Positions 11,201 through 22,705 of a stretch of 64,000 nt of DNA are shown piece by piece. The DNA is taken from the NCBI RefSeq assembly GCF_964355755.1, contig NC_092678.1:13860922-13924921 (forward strand). The letters run 5' to 3'. A program made the position numbers and the translations under genes. Numbering within the stretch: position 1 is the first letter of the stretch; every line of letters begins with the position of its first letter. Source of the DNA: Antedon mediterranea (lineage: Eukaryota; Echinodermata; Crinoidea; Comatulida; Antedonidae). Under the pieces are notes generated by a model, which was given only the letters and a program-made list of their open reading frames with translations, was not told the origin of the DNA and did no database searches.

Positions 11201-13018
11201 CTTCCTATAGGCCAGACGATTCAATATCTGAAACTAGTGATGAAGTAAGTGTTTTACATTTTATGTTTCTTTTGAAATTGTATTTTGAAACTTTTAATTT
11301 TATAAAACAAATATTTACTGGGCTTTCATCGGGTAACGGTTACAATTATACCGTATGTGTTAAACCAAGGGCTCATAAATTTACCTACTTGTGTTAAACC
11401 AACTCTGGCAGACTGAGAGATTGGGATGTTCCATTCATCGCAAATCAATACATTTGTATAATCGTATATTAAATCTATCAAAATAGTATTTTTTAAAGAA
11501 AATCGGCCTGTCTTCAACATTATGATGCTGTACTCTAGCTGTTCAACCGGTTTTCAGCTATTAAAAACAATTATCGTAGGAGGATAGGAGAATGTATAAA
11601 CAAATCACTACATACATAGAAGTCTTGGTCCACGAATATATGAATAACAATTCTCTATGACTTCTTTGATATTTTACAGATGACAGGTTGATGGATTTGG
11701 AGGAGGAAGAGGAGATAATTGAGAAAAGTAAAAGAGGAAAAAGAAGGAAAGGTATGAAGAAATATGTGCTGTTTGTGTTTTAAATGTGGCTAAATATTTT
11801 TTAATTTGGCAAAAAAAACCAAACCTTTAGGTAAATCTTTGTCTAGAGTATGAGCGACTCCACTACTACAATAGAGTACATAGAAACGTTGCACTCCCTC
11901 CTCCCCCATAAAGGGTCTGGTTCAAAAGTTTTATTACCAACCCAGATCTTTGCTCTTGGTACCCCAGAATCAATTTTTTGAAGGCAATTCAGATATTACC
12001 AAACAGTTTTGCTCACTAATCTAATATGACTTAGGAATATATGAATAAATAAAAAACAATTCTCTATGACTTCTTTGATATTTCACAGATGACAGGTTGA
12101 TGGATTCGGAAGAGGAAGAGGAGATAATTGAGAAAAGAAGAAAAAGAAAGAAAGGTATGCAGAAATATGTGCTGTTTGTGTTTTAAATGTGGCTAAATAT
12201 TTTTCAATTTGGCAAAAAGAAACCAAACCTTTAGTTAAATCTTTGCCTAGAGTATGAGCGACTCCACTACTACAATAGAGTACATAGAAACGTTGCACTC
12301 CCTCCTCCCCCATAAAGGGTCTGGTTCAAAAGTTTTATTACCAACCCAGATCTTTGCTCTTGGTACCCCAGAATCAATTTTTTGAAGGCAATTCAGATAT
12401 TACCAAACAGTTTTGTTCACCATCTAATATGACTTAGGAATATATGAATAAATATAAAACAATTCTCTATGACTTCTTTGATATTTCACAGATGACAGGT
12501 TGATGGATTCGGAAGAGGAAGAGGAGATAATTGAGAAAAGAAGAAAAAGAAAGAAAGGTACATGTAGCATCATGTCTATGCTGCCAATCAGCTTGATCGG
12601 CGCTTTCTCGTCTGTCCACGACAGTGGCTGTATGAACTGGTACACCAGATGTAACTCCCCTACTTGTCTTTGAAATATGTACTAGGTTCAGCAGTGTGTG
12701 TACACTGGACCTACGCTTTATAATCCTTATGCGAGAAGAAAAAAAAATGCAAGAAAAAAAAAACAGGGCATACTCTTTTCAAAAAGTTTGGATGTTTTTT
12801 TTCATGTAATAACACATAATAAACCATCAATTAATAATTAGAGATATTATTATTGTTTTTTTGTTTGTATTGTAGCTAAGAATGAAGCTTTGACATTTTT
12901 AAACAAATATATGCTGCATGAGAGCTATCCATGGAAGACCGTAAGATCAAAAGTTATGAATGAACAAGTAAAGAGGCAAAGACAAATTAAAGAAAGGATG
13001 GAGAAAATGGAGATGTGA
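8293..13018 (+). CDS. Multi-exon gene for an unrecognised acidic/basic-repeat protein
   Basis: Coding exons with GT-AG borders: 8316-8359 (ATG at 8316, after an acceptor at 8291-8292), 8865-8933, 9248-9322, 9530-9568, 9792-9855, 9984-10008, 10240-10280, 11185-11244, 11680-11751, 12089-12154, 12492-12557 and 12876-13018 (TGA 13016-13018). Phases agree at every junction except 11244 to 11680, where one base is lacking, so a small exon is missed or the frame is broken. The product is about 255 residues. It starts MALSFEDVFRDLKKS and has S/D-rich early exons that look like old duplicates of each other (8865, 9248, 9530). The core has TAYDILDGLTFCGLRI, then an acidic run, three D-R-L-M-D/acidic/KRRKRKK repeats, and the tail EALTFLNKYMLHESYPWKTV. 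No signal peptide or membrane segment is seen. The charge pattern suggests a nuclear protein, but I do not recognise the family. Confidence 0.7.
10439..10493 (+). pseudogene. Damaged upstream duplicate of the 11185 exon
   Basis: Sequence around 10380-10605 is a close copy of about 11130-11345, including the exon (SYRPDDSISETSDE), its donor and the following intron. In this copy the exon start has lost five bases relative to 11185-11244 (55 versus 60 nt). Spliced from the preceding exon in phase 0 it hits a stop at codon 7. It therefore looks like a dead duplicate exon. Confidence 0.65.
11640..12557 (+). repeat. Tandem triplication of an exon and its intron, about 400-bp unit
   Basis: Three exons at 11680, 12089 and 12492 lie in direct copies of a unit of about 400 bp. 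The introns are nearly identical, sharing the block with GAGCGACTCCACTACTACAA and CTTTGCTCTTGGTACCCCAG. All three exons start and end in phase 1, so each copy adds an in-frame repeat (DRLMD..EEEEEIIEK..KRRK). Exon lengths are 72, 66 and 66 nt. The second and third copies are identical in the exon; the first differs in its basic end. Confidence 0.85.
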
Positions 13019-13148
13019 GATGTCATAAAAATCAATGTATTAACAATTTGCAAATTGTTAATATATTGATGTAGCAGTCTAAATACATTGCATGCTAATA
13101 TCAGCTCTATTAACAATTTTCTTAAAGATGTATTGTTGTTAATAGTAG

Positions 13149-14515
13149 GCAATTTATTGAGACTGCAATGTGTTAACAATTTACCTAATGGCACGAGATT
13201 TGATTCTGATTCAATTATATAATTGCTGTATTACAATTTCCTGTAATATTGATAATAGTATGCAATTTATTGAGACTGCAATGTGGTAACAATTTGCCTA
13301 ATGGCACAAGATTTGATTCTGATTAAATTATATAACTGCTGTAAAACAATTTCCTGTAATATTGATAATAGTATGCAATTTATTGAGACTGCAATGTGTT
13401 AACAATTTGCCTAATGGCACAAAATTTGATTCTGATAAAATTATATAATTGCGGTATTACAATTTCCTGTAATATTGATAATAGTGTGCAATTTATTGAG
13501 ACTGCAATGTGTTAACAATTTGCCTAATGGCACAAGATTTGATTCTGATTAAATTATATAATTGCTGTATTACAATTTCCTGTAATATTGATAATAGTAT
13601 GCAATTTATTGAGACTGCAATGTGTTAACAATTTACCTAATGGCACAAGATTTGATTCTGATTAAATTATATAATTGCTGTATTACAATTTCCTGTAATA
13701 TTGATAATAGTATGCAATTTATTGAGACTGCAATGTGTTAAAAATTTGCCTAATGGCACAAAATTTGATTCTGATTAAATTATATAATTGCTGTATTACA
13801 ATTTCCTGTAATATTGATAATAGTATGCAATTTATTGAGACTGCAATGTGTTAACAATTTACCTAATGGCACAAAATTTGATTCTGATTAAATTATATAA
13901 TTGCTGTATTACAATTTCCTGTAATATTGATAATAGTATGCAATTTATTGAGACTGCAATGTGTTAACAATTTGCCTAATGGCACAAGATTTGATTCTGA
14001 TTAAATTATATAACTGCTGTAATACAATTTCCTGTAATATTGATAATAGTATGCAATTTATTGAGACTGCAATGTGTTAAAAATTTGCCTAATGGCACAA
14101 GATTTGATTCTGATTCAATTATATAATTGCGGTATTACAATTTCCTGTAATATTGATAATAGTATGCAATTTATTGAGACTGCAATGTGTTAAAAATTTG
14201 CCTAATGGCACAAGATTTGATTCTGATTCAATTATATAATTGCGGTATTACAATTTCCTGTAATATTGATAATAGTATGCAATTTATTGAGACTGCAATG
14301 TGTTAACAATTTGCCTAATCGCACAAGATTTGATTCTGATTAAATTATATAACTGCTGTATTACAATTTCCTGTAATATTGATAATAGTATGCAATTTAT
14401 TGAGACTGCAATGTGGTAACAATTTGCCTAATGGCACAAGATTTGATTCTGATTAAATTATATATTTGCTGTATTACAATTTCCTGTAATATTGATAATA
14501 ATATGCAATTTATTT
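13149..14515 (+). repeat. 113-bp satellite, about 12 copies
   Basis: The word GCAATTTATTGAGACTGCAA recurs at 13149, 13262, 13375, 13488 and onward with a 113-bp period, with few differences between units. The last unit breaks off near 14515. One isolated piece of the unit start is found at about 18924, beyond the 4.3-kb element. The array begins about 130 bp after the stop codon of the upstream gene, so it may have arisen from 3'-flanking DNA. Confidence 0.95.
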
Positions 14516-14537
14516 TTATCTGTACATAATTGTATAT

Positions 14538-17500
14538 GGGTGTTTCCATAAATAAAGGGGCCAAGGTGTGACATTAGGGTCAGAATTTCAAAGTGTGACA
14601 TTCTAAGTCTAATAATCAATTCTAAATAGTATATCATGTACTTGAACTAAAAAAAAAAGCAAAATACACATTAAATCTGTTGTCTCTATGTAACAGCATT
14701 TATATAGTATCAACATGCATAGCAAATTTCACGTGTAACGGAGACACCAAAATCACATTATCTATCCCTCTTATAAGTTATTATTAATAACTTAAAACTG
14801 TTTAAATTGGATTTTTAAATAGCTTTTGGGAACATCTTCAATGCAGAAAAATATCATTTAAATCACACCTTTTCAAATTTAAAAAATAGCTTATGAAATA
14901 ATTATGCAAAGCCGTTAAAGTTGACTTAATTTCTATATAAAAGATTTGTAAAGTCACTGCTGTTTAAAAATTACATGTAAACAATACAGAAATGAACAGA
15001 ATATACCTCAAGTATATACATTTACTAGCAACAAGTCAAATCAGGATCATACCTCTATGTGGAAATAAAACAATATGGTTCATGAAATATAAATGGAAGA
15101 TTTCACGTGTAACGGAGACACCAAATGTTCACTTTAACTTGTCACAATGTTTTATGAAATGGTTTGATATGCAGCCATTTTTAAAGTGTAACAAATGTGG
15201 TTACTACTGCATACAATTGATAAACTGGTAAAAATAGTATATCAAATACTATCTTTTAATCAATAAAACAATATAATTCATGCAATAAAAAATTGAAGTT
15301 TTCACGTGTAACAGAGACACCAAAAAGTTCACTTAAATAAGTCAACAAGAACTACTACATTATTTTTAAAGTGTGACAACTGTAATTACTACTGCACACA
15401 ACAAACTGCTAATAAAATATACTATTAATAGTCATTTACAGTAAAATCATTGAGAATACATTTGGATATACTTCGCATTAACACTCTTGTTCAATCATTA
15501 AAACGTATAATCTATATAAATTTACGTAAGGGAAAAATTTGGTAAATCGCGCATTACTTCTAAAATGTTTACTCAATGGTATATAAAGTTGGTTCGTACT
15601 TTCAGTGCTGATTTTAACCACCTGATGTAACCCTGTTTAATAATTTAATTTCAGTTATGTAATTTTTTTTTACGCTGAAATTACTGTATATTCGAAAACC
15701 GTCTGTGGGCTGATATTTCTTTGGTTGGTCTTTTTGTTGATGCGGCATCTCTATTTTTGGGGTTAAATGCAGTTCTCAATTGGAACGGTAACATTGTTGA
15801 TAAACTGCTGATCTGTATAGATGAAAAAAACGACAATGAAACATTAGATTTGCCCATCTGGGTTAAATTTGATTCATCATCATATAGAAATATAAAGTAT
15901 GTAATTAAGTATTTTTAATATAAATTATACCAATTTAAATAAAAATAAATATATCTATTATTATTATAAAATATGTTAGGCCTACTAGCTACTATACTAA
16001 AGAAAGTGTTTTCTTATCTTATGTTGATGGATTATAATATTTATTATTATTAATATAATTATAAAACAATAAATGAACACTTGTCTTTCTTGAGTTATGC
16101 TCATAAATTGATTTGACTAAAACTATTGCTTTCTTTTCAGATTATTAGTTTAAAATATTAATTTTATTCATCAAATATTTATTATTATCATTTTATTATT
16201 ATAATAAAATTAATATGTTACTGATAATTTTGTCTTAGTTATACTGGGTATAAATGTTTTTTACGTATTATTTTTAAATGTTGTAAAATGTCTGTTGACT
16301 TTATTTCTCATTCTTTTATAATTGTTTTCAAAACCACATCGGGAAAACAGTAGACTAGTTATAATGTTGAAGTCTATGGAATATATTTAAAACGAAGAGT
16401 AAATAAAGGTTCCCCATTAAACTAAGCGCGATCTCTTTGTAGGGAGCCAACGAAGGAAGCGTGTGGGTTTTGGCCAACAAAATAAAGGTTCACCGAACCA
16501 TGACCGAAATGATACCAGTCACCCCATTTGAGCACCGGGAGTCGCCGAGCCAGCAATCACGTTGATTTTCAACAAAAACTAAAAAATAAAGGTTCATCAA
16601 ACTGAACAGCTAAAAATAAACGCGATCTCAATTTGGAGGAGAATTTTATTAGCCAAGCACGTGGTGTTTCGGAAAACCCTATTAATAATTATCGTACATG
16701 GAGTATACACTGTCGCTGTAGAAATACCGCCGGAGTCGCCGATCTCAATGTGGAGGAGAGTTCATTAGCCAAGCACGTGATATTTTGGAAAACCCTTAAT
16801 AATTATCGTACAGACCTGTAGAAATACCAGTCACCCCTTTCAGCTTCGGAGTCGCCAAGCCAGCTAAAAATAAACTTATCGCAATGTGGAGCAGAGTTCA
16901 TTGCCCAAGCACTTGGTAATACTATCCTATTACTATTAGGAGAACCTATTGTTCTTTGTTGTTTTGATTTGATTTCGTTCATAATAAATTGTTATCCACA
17001 GCCTTGCGTTTATATTATATGTAATTGTTTTTATCAATTTAAATAAAGTTATTAATTATTATTAAATTTATAAAACCTTAGTATATCTTCCGTAGATTGA
17101 AACAAGTTAAATATTCCCTACACATCAAGTGAAATCGCCCAAATATGATGGGCGCGCATACGCGACAACCAAGTTGCTTGGACTCGCTCAATATAGTGGA
17201 GGGTATTTTAAATGTATATTATAGTAAACATTTAATTCATATTTATCTTGTCGAATAGCAATGTTAAATAAATAACAAAATTATGTACTAATATTACACA
17301 TTATTTTGTGTAATATGTTTTTTATTATAACTGAAATGAACCAAATACAATTCTTTTTTTTCCCACAGTAACAAATAGAATAGTCAAAAACGACGAATTT
17401 GTTTTTATTCTGAAAGTGGTTGTAAACTATGGACTTTTATCCCTATTTCTTGTGACAATAATTAAATAACTTTTTATTTTTCTGTGTCATATAGAAGCAA

Positions 17501-18812
17501 TAACCAAATAGCAAACACATAATGTAAAATTTAAAGATTTTATGGTAACTAATTGCTAATTATTTGCAAAATACTACACCAGTATAAGGTCTAGTACACT
17601 ACTACGTAACAAGACACGGCGTATCTTCTACGATGTTACGCTGTAACCTGCCTAGTGGAAAATGTTTTGCAATTTTGCTCATTAATTTGTTAAATATTAA
17701 TCAATTATAGACATATCTGTTCATTGGGTATACATTATGAAGCTGCTATGAGATAAACAACATTCCTACCACATTAAAACAAATATCAACTATATAGTAT
17801 CAACAAACTACCAACGTAACCGTGTCTCATTGTGTATACGACACCCAGTTTTTGACTATGATGTTGACGTTAGAGTACGAAGATAGTTTTGGCGTTTAAT
17901 TTTCTTGTATTTTTCATTATAACCCACTATTTTCTAAATTCTAAAAACTAACAAAATAAAAATACACAAAACTTACATGCAATGAAGCGCGTAGAAGTTA
18001 TTTACAACGTAACAGTTGAAACAACGTAACAGAGGGACACGAAAAGTCTCTACCGCTGTAACTCGAAATTAGCGCGGATCCTAGCGATGATTTTTTCGCC
18101 GAGACTTTAGTTCGCCTGCTTCTTGAATCACGTGACCTTCAACTTCAGAAATAGCTCTCGCGGCGTTCACCACCGATGGTCTATGAATAACTACGTAACG
18201 AATATACGAGACACGAAATGTTCTAAAAAAATAGTTTTTCGTCTGTAACTGACTAAATAAAATCGCCATTTTGTAGAACATTGTGTAAGGTAAATTTCAG
18301 TGATCTGTTGTAGTGAATGTAATTCGATTTTCGTCATTATAGTGGTACTTCTTGTGTCTGTTCACTAATAAAGATCGTACTAACAACGTAACAAAGTGAG
18401 ACACGAAATGTTACGTTGTGATGCTGGACGTCGCGGACCGTTGTGTGGAAAACAAAAAATCGTGGGAAATTGTAATTAGTATATATTTAACGTTGCTTTG
18501 TACTCTATTGTGATGATAAATAAATACAAAATAACTATTGCTGTAGTATATTTTTTAAACTCTGATATGTCAGTGTATTTAAATGTCACACATATTTTAA
18601 TAAAATGAGCTAGACACCACGATATATTTTTTTTTTAAATCGTTTTTTTTGCAATTTTTTTTTTCCAACATGTAATAGTATTAACCCATATTATTGTTCT
18701 ATCATATGATAAAATTATTTTTTAAATAACTATTACCAATTTAGAGTAAACAGCAAACTAACTATCATCAATACTAAAATACCCACTGGCCCCTTAATTT
18801 ATGGAAACACCC
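14538..18812. mobile_element. 4.3-kb inverted-repeat element (element F)
   Basis: The ends are GGGTGTTTCCATAAATAAAG at 14538 and its inverse at 18787-18812, a 26-bp terminal repeat with one mismatch. Inside, several subterminal direct copies of a motif like GTAACGGAGACACC occur at 14735, 15108 and 15306. Diverged GTAAC..GAGACACGAAATGTTC copies lie at about 17815, 18022, 18192 and 18385. Elements A and B elsewhere in the window also begin GGGTGT. I see no convincing target duplication and no transposase. Flanks at both ends resemble the 113-bp satellite neighbourhood. Confidence 0.7.
16430..16920 (+). repeat. Degenerate tandem module inside element F
   Basis: Phrases such as CGCGATCTC, TTAGCCAAGCACGTG, GGAGTCGCC and AATAATTATCGTACA recur two to four times, with about 110-220 bp between copies. 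The stretch has no consistent open frame. Confidence 0.5.
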
Positions 18813-19881
18813 AAATGTAATGCTTGCATAAATGATTTTTATTTATTTTTTTTGACGCAGCTTTTATGAAATTGATTGCCGCCAATGTACATCGTATATG
18901 TCAATAAAATATTATTATTATAGCATGCAATTTATTGAGACTTGCTACACTATAATTACTGTGTACTCTATGTATACATTATTTATTTAATGTGAAAACA
19001 GTATCAATTACTTTGTTTGTACAATCTTCACCTTACAAGCTAAAATTGTTTCAAAGTTTAGATATTCTGTTAAATTGAATAGGTTTGGCATGTGGACTCT
19101 TAATAAATCTATCTTAAAGAAATTGCAAATTTGTTGAACTTCTTTATTTTGAGTAAGTTTGTTGCTTGATCTAATTCATTCGGGCTGGTTTAACTTTCAG
19201 CTAGGTTACAAAGCGAAATAAAATGTTCCTTTTATTCAAAAAAATAGAATTTTTATTTTGAATACTGTATTATAACACATTTATATTTTTAGTAGAATTG
19301 TTGTCTGAAGATGATCTTTACAAAGCATTTTTAACAATTTGTACCATATTTTAACACCTTGATATTAATCGTGTTGTAGATTTTCATTTCGAGGGTTAAT
19401 TATTGTTAGCATTTCATGCCCCCACCCTCTTAAAAACCCTTCTGAACAATTAACAAAAAACAATTTTTTTTTCATCAATTTAACATTGGTATGTTTTTTT
19501 CTATCAATAGTAATAATTGGAATGGTTTTAATGAGCTTTGTACTGGTATTGTTGACTTTGCACTATTTTTGCACTGTTTAATCTGTAAATAAGACATTTT
19601 TATACTGTAATATGTTATGTACACTGTCAAGTCTCCCAAATGTACATTTTAGAGTTTGAAAAACAGTTGGGAGACAAAAATAACAACTTAAAACATATAT
19701 ATCTTACAGTTTAATTGTTATCATAATTTTTTTTGTTTTTAAATATGTAGTAACATGCCTTTAATGAAATAAAATGAAAGGGTGTATGTAAAATATATGT
19801 CAAAGTATAATAATCAGCCATTTTGTCATTGTCTCCCAAATATACAAAAAAATAGCATGTCTCCCAAAGTGTTAATTTAGT

Positions 19882-19882
<1 letters not shown>
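18813..19882. other. AT-rich DNA, no gene seen
   Basis: It contains one fragment of the 113-bp satellite at about 18924 preceded by an AATAAA near 18904. Several copies of a CTCCCAAA/GGGAGAC phrase lie at 19630-19870 and match the flank of the (TA)n tract at 6530-6570. No coding exon can be supported. Confidence 0.45.

Positions 19883-19956
<74 letters not shown>
19883..19956. repeat. (TA)n microsatellite
   Basis: A pure TA run of about 70 bp, immediately left of the palindrome. Confidence 0.95.
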
Positions 19957-20233
<277 letters not shown>

Positions 20234-20396
20234 CGTTCGCGTGCGTACAACTGAGGACTATTTGTTTTCCAACCGTACCACGTCGAGAATGTTAAAGGGT
20301 CGTTATCCAGTCGAGTTAAAGAGGAAACTAATAACATTTTATGTGACGTAAATATGTTACGTGATGTGCCACTTAGCTCACTAATAAAGTTTATAT

Positions 20397-22074
20397 CGTA
20401 TCCGGATATTCACCCCCTGGACATTTACCCCCCGGACAACTACCCCCCGGACAACCACCACCTGGACCACTACCCCCTTAGGACAACTACCCCTTTAGGA
20501 CAACTACCCCCCGGACAAATACCCCCCGGACAACTACCCCCTTAGGACAACAACCCCCTTAGGACAACTACCCCCTGGACAACTACCCCCCGGACAATTA
20601 CCCCCTAGGAACAATTACCCCCCGGACAATTACCCCCCGGACAATTACCACCCAGAAAACTATCCCTTTAGAACACCCTAACCACCCAGACCATTCAACA
20701 ACCTGACTCTGCAACTATTAATTAATAACTATATTTTAATTCGTTACTTTGACGAATTACTATTCATTATTGTAAACAAAAGTAAAAGATTGAACATAAA
20801 TATAGCCTGGTGGTATAAACTGAAGATTGTCACACATGATCATAGGATAGTCGAACGTATTATATAGTACTCCATGTATTTACTGTAAAGACTGGGTTCG
20901 CTAATAATAATAATAATTTTTGCGTCAGGACAATGCTTCGATAACCACTGGTCTTAAAAGAATTAATTTTTGTCTCAAATTTGTCATATATGTATTTTTG
21001 TACACTTGAAGAATAATATCACTTTTGATATTTGACCTCAATGTTCACTCACCGAATAAACGTCGATCTTTAAATAAATTCCCCTCAAATAAACGGTGAC
21101 CATGTCACTCCCATGAAACATCATATGGAATAATCGGCGTCTATTTCCATTAGATTATACCCCCTCCCATTGAATAAACAACTTTCTTCCAATAAATGTC
21201 CACCTAAAACCACCTAAACAATAAACAGCCCAGGCCGTTTTTTCAATAAATACGGTACTTTAAATCTAGCACATCTAGGGTCTAGCGTGCTGTTAAACAG
21301 AATAATCGGTTAAAAACGGGTGTTTCGAAACTAGAGACCCGAGACCAGAGACCAGAGACCCGAGACCCAATACGAAAAGGGAGACCTAAATATACGAAAA
21401 GGGAGACCCACGTACGAAAAGGGAGACCCCACTATACGAAAAGGGAGACCCTAATATACGAAAATGGAGACCTAAATATATGAAAAGGGAGACCAAATAT
21501 ACGAAAAGGGAGACCCAAATATACGAAATGGGAGACCTAAATATACGAAAAGGGAGACCCACTATAAGAAAAGGGAGACCCCACTATACGAAAAGAGAGA
21601 CCACACTATACGAAAAGGGAGACCCTAATATACGAAAAGGGAGACCCAAATATAGGTCTCCCTTTTCGTATTGGGTCTCGTGTCAGGTCTCTGGTCTCGG
21701 GTCTCTAGTTTCGAAACACCCGTTAAAAACAGATGATTTCATTTTTACAGAAACCGGTCCCATATATTTGTCTACTTTTGGATTGGAGGGGGGGTAGTTG
21801 ACCGGGGGGTAGTTTACCGGGGGTAGTTGACCGGGGGGTAGTTGACCGGGGGGTAGTTGACCGGGGGGTAGTTATCCTAAGGGGGTAGTTGTCCTAAGGG
21901 GGTGGTTGTCCGGGGGGTAGTTGTCCGGGGGGTTGTTATCCTAAGGGGGTAGTTGTCCTAAGGGGGTAGTTGTCCGGGGGGTAGTTGTCCGGGGGGTAGT
22001 TGTCCTAAGGGGGTAGTTGTCCGGGTGGTAAACATCCGGTGGGTAACTGTCTAGGGGGTAGGTGTCCTAGAACC
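20397..22074. mobile_element. Foldback element C of CCGGACAACTACCCC units, 9-bp target duplication
   Basis: The left arm at about 20407-20690 is a run of 15-20 bp units of the type CCCCCCGGACAACTA. The right arm at about 21785-22070 is the same array inverted. Both outer ends contain ACCCCCT(A/G)GACA. The 9-bp word AGTTTATAT flanks the element directly, at 20388-20396 and 22075-22083. Element B is nested in the spacer. No coding region is seen. Confidence 0.75.
21318..21721. mobile_element. Foldback element B of GGGAGACC/ACGAAAA units, 9-bp target duplication
   Basis: The terminal inverted repeat is about 68 bp long. The left end begins GGGTGTTTCGAAACTAGAGA and continues through GAGACCCGAGACC words to ACGAAAAGGGAGACC; the right end at 21654-21721 is the inverse. 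Between them lies an array of a unit of about 19-21 bp (GGGAGACCYAAATATACGAA). GTTAAAAAC flanks the element at 21309-21317 and 21722-21730. It is inserted within element C. Confidence 0.85.
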
Positions 22075-22135
22075 AGTTTATATATCGGATGTATTCGACA
22101 TGTACTGGTACCGGAGTTGCCAGATGACATTATGA

Positions 22136-22463
22136 GTGAGTGAGTGGCCGAGCGGTTAAGACAGTGGAACCGTAATCACGTAGCCATAACATCGGCAGGG
22201 GTTCGAGGCTCACTCAGTCCATGGTTCTGGTGGTAGAACGAGTCTTCTCGGATAAGGACTATAAACCGTAGGTCCAGTGTACACAACTTGCTCGTTTGCA
22301 CTTTAAAGAACCTAGTACATCTTTCGAGACGAGTAGGGGGTTACCCCGGTGTATTAGTACATCACAGCCACTGATCACCAACTGGGCACTCTTGGAGATC
22401 AGTCTTTGACTGAAGAGTTCACCCAGTATAAAGATAAAACAAACAAACAATGAGAATATATTT
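22136..22463 (+). mobile_element. tRNA-headed SINE with target duplication ATTATGA
   Basis: The head GTGAGTGGCCGAGCGGTTAAG contains an A box, and GGGGTTCGAGGCTCACTC contains a B box. The ends GAGTGAG/CTCACTC pair like an acceptor stem, with an extra arm like class II (Leu/Ser) tRNAs. The body includes AAAGAACCTAGTACATC, TTCGAGACGAGTAGGGG and CCCCGGTG, and the tail is A/C-rich (AAAACAAACAAACAA). ATTATGA occurs at 22129-22135 and 22464-22470, while the paralogous unfilled site at 26912-26918 has it once. Confidence 0.85.
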
Positions 22464-22470
22464 ATTATGA

Positions 22471-22705
22471 CGGATGATAGGCATTCAGAACTACACAACG
22501 ATACCAAGAACATGTTGTTTGATTCTTGGGTTAAATGTTAACCGCTATACCCCAAAAATATAGAAAATTGGAGATCTGATTTTGAAATAATAATATCTCA
22601 TTTTGCCAAGAAATTTCATTTTTGCACTATTAATGTTACCCCCTACCCCAAAAAAATGTATTTCTTTTATTGCAATTTTTTTAAGAATAAAAAATGACAA
22701 TTTGT
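22471..22705 (+). repeat. Paralogous repeat copy 1 (host of the SINE)
   Basis: Together with about 22108-22135 this matches 26890-27151 almost base for base once the SINE is removed. A shorter related piece occurs at about 22960-23020. No open frame is conserved between the copies. Confidence 0.85.

Noticed and set aside
15721-15918. 65-codon open frame inside element F ending at a good donor (AAA|GTATGT)
   Set aside because: The upstream acceptor at 15653-15654 leads into an in-frame stop, the protein is not recognised, and no partner exon is seen. It is possibly a captured exon remnant but is not supportable.
21480-21797. 105-codon frame with repeated KGRPTIRKGRP
   Set aside because: It is a translation of the GGGAGACC minisatellite of element B, not a gene.
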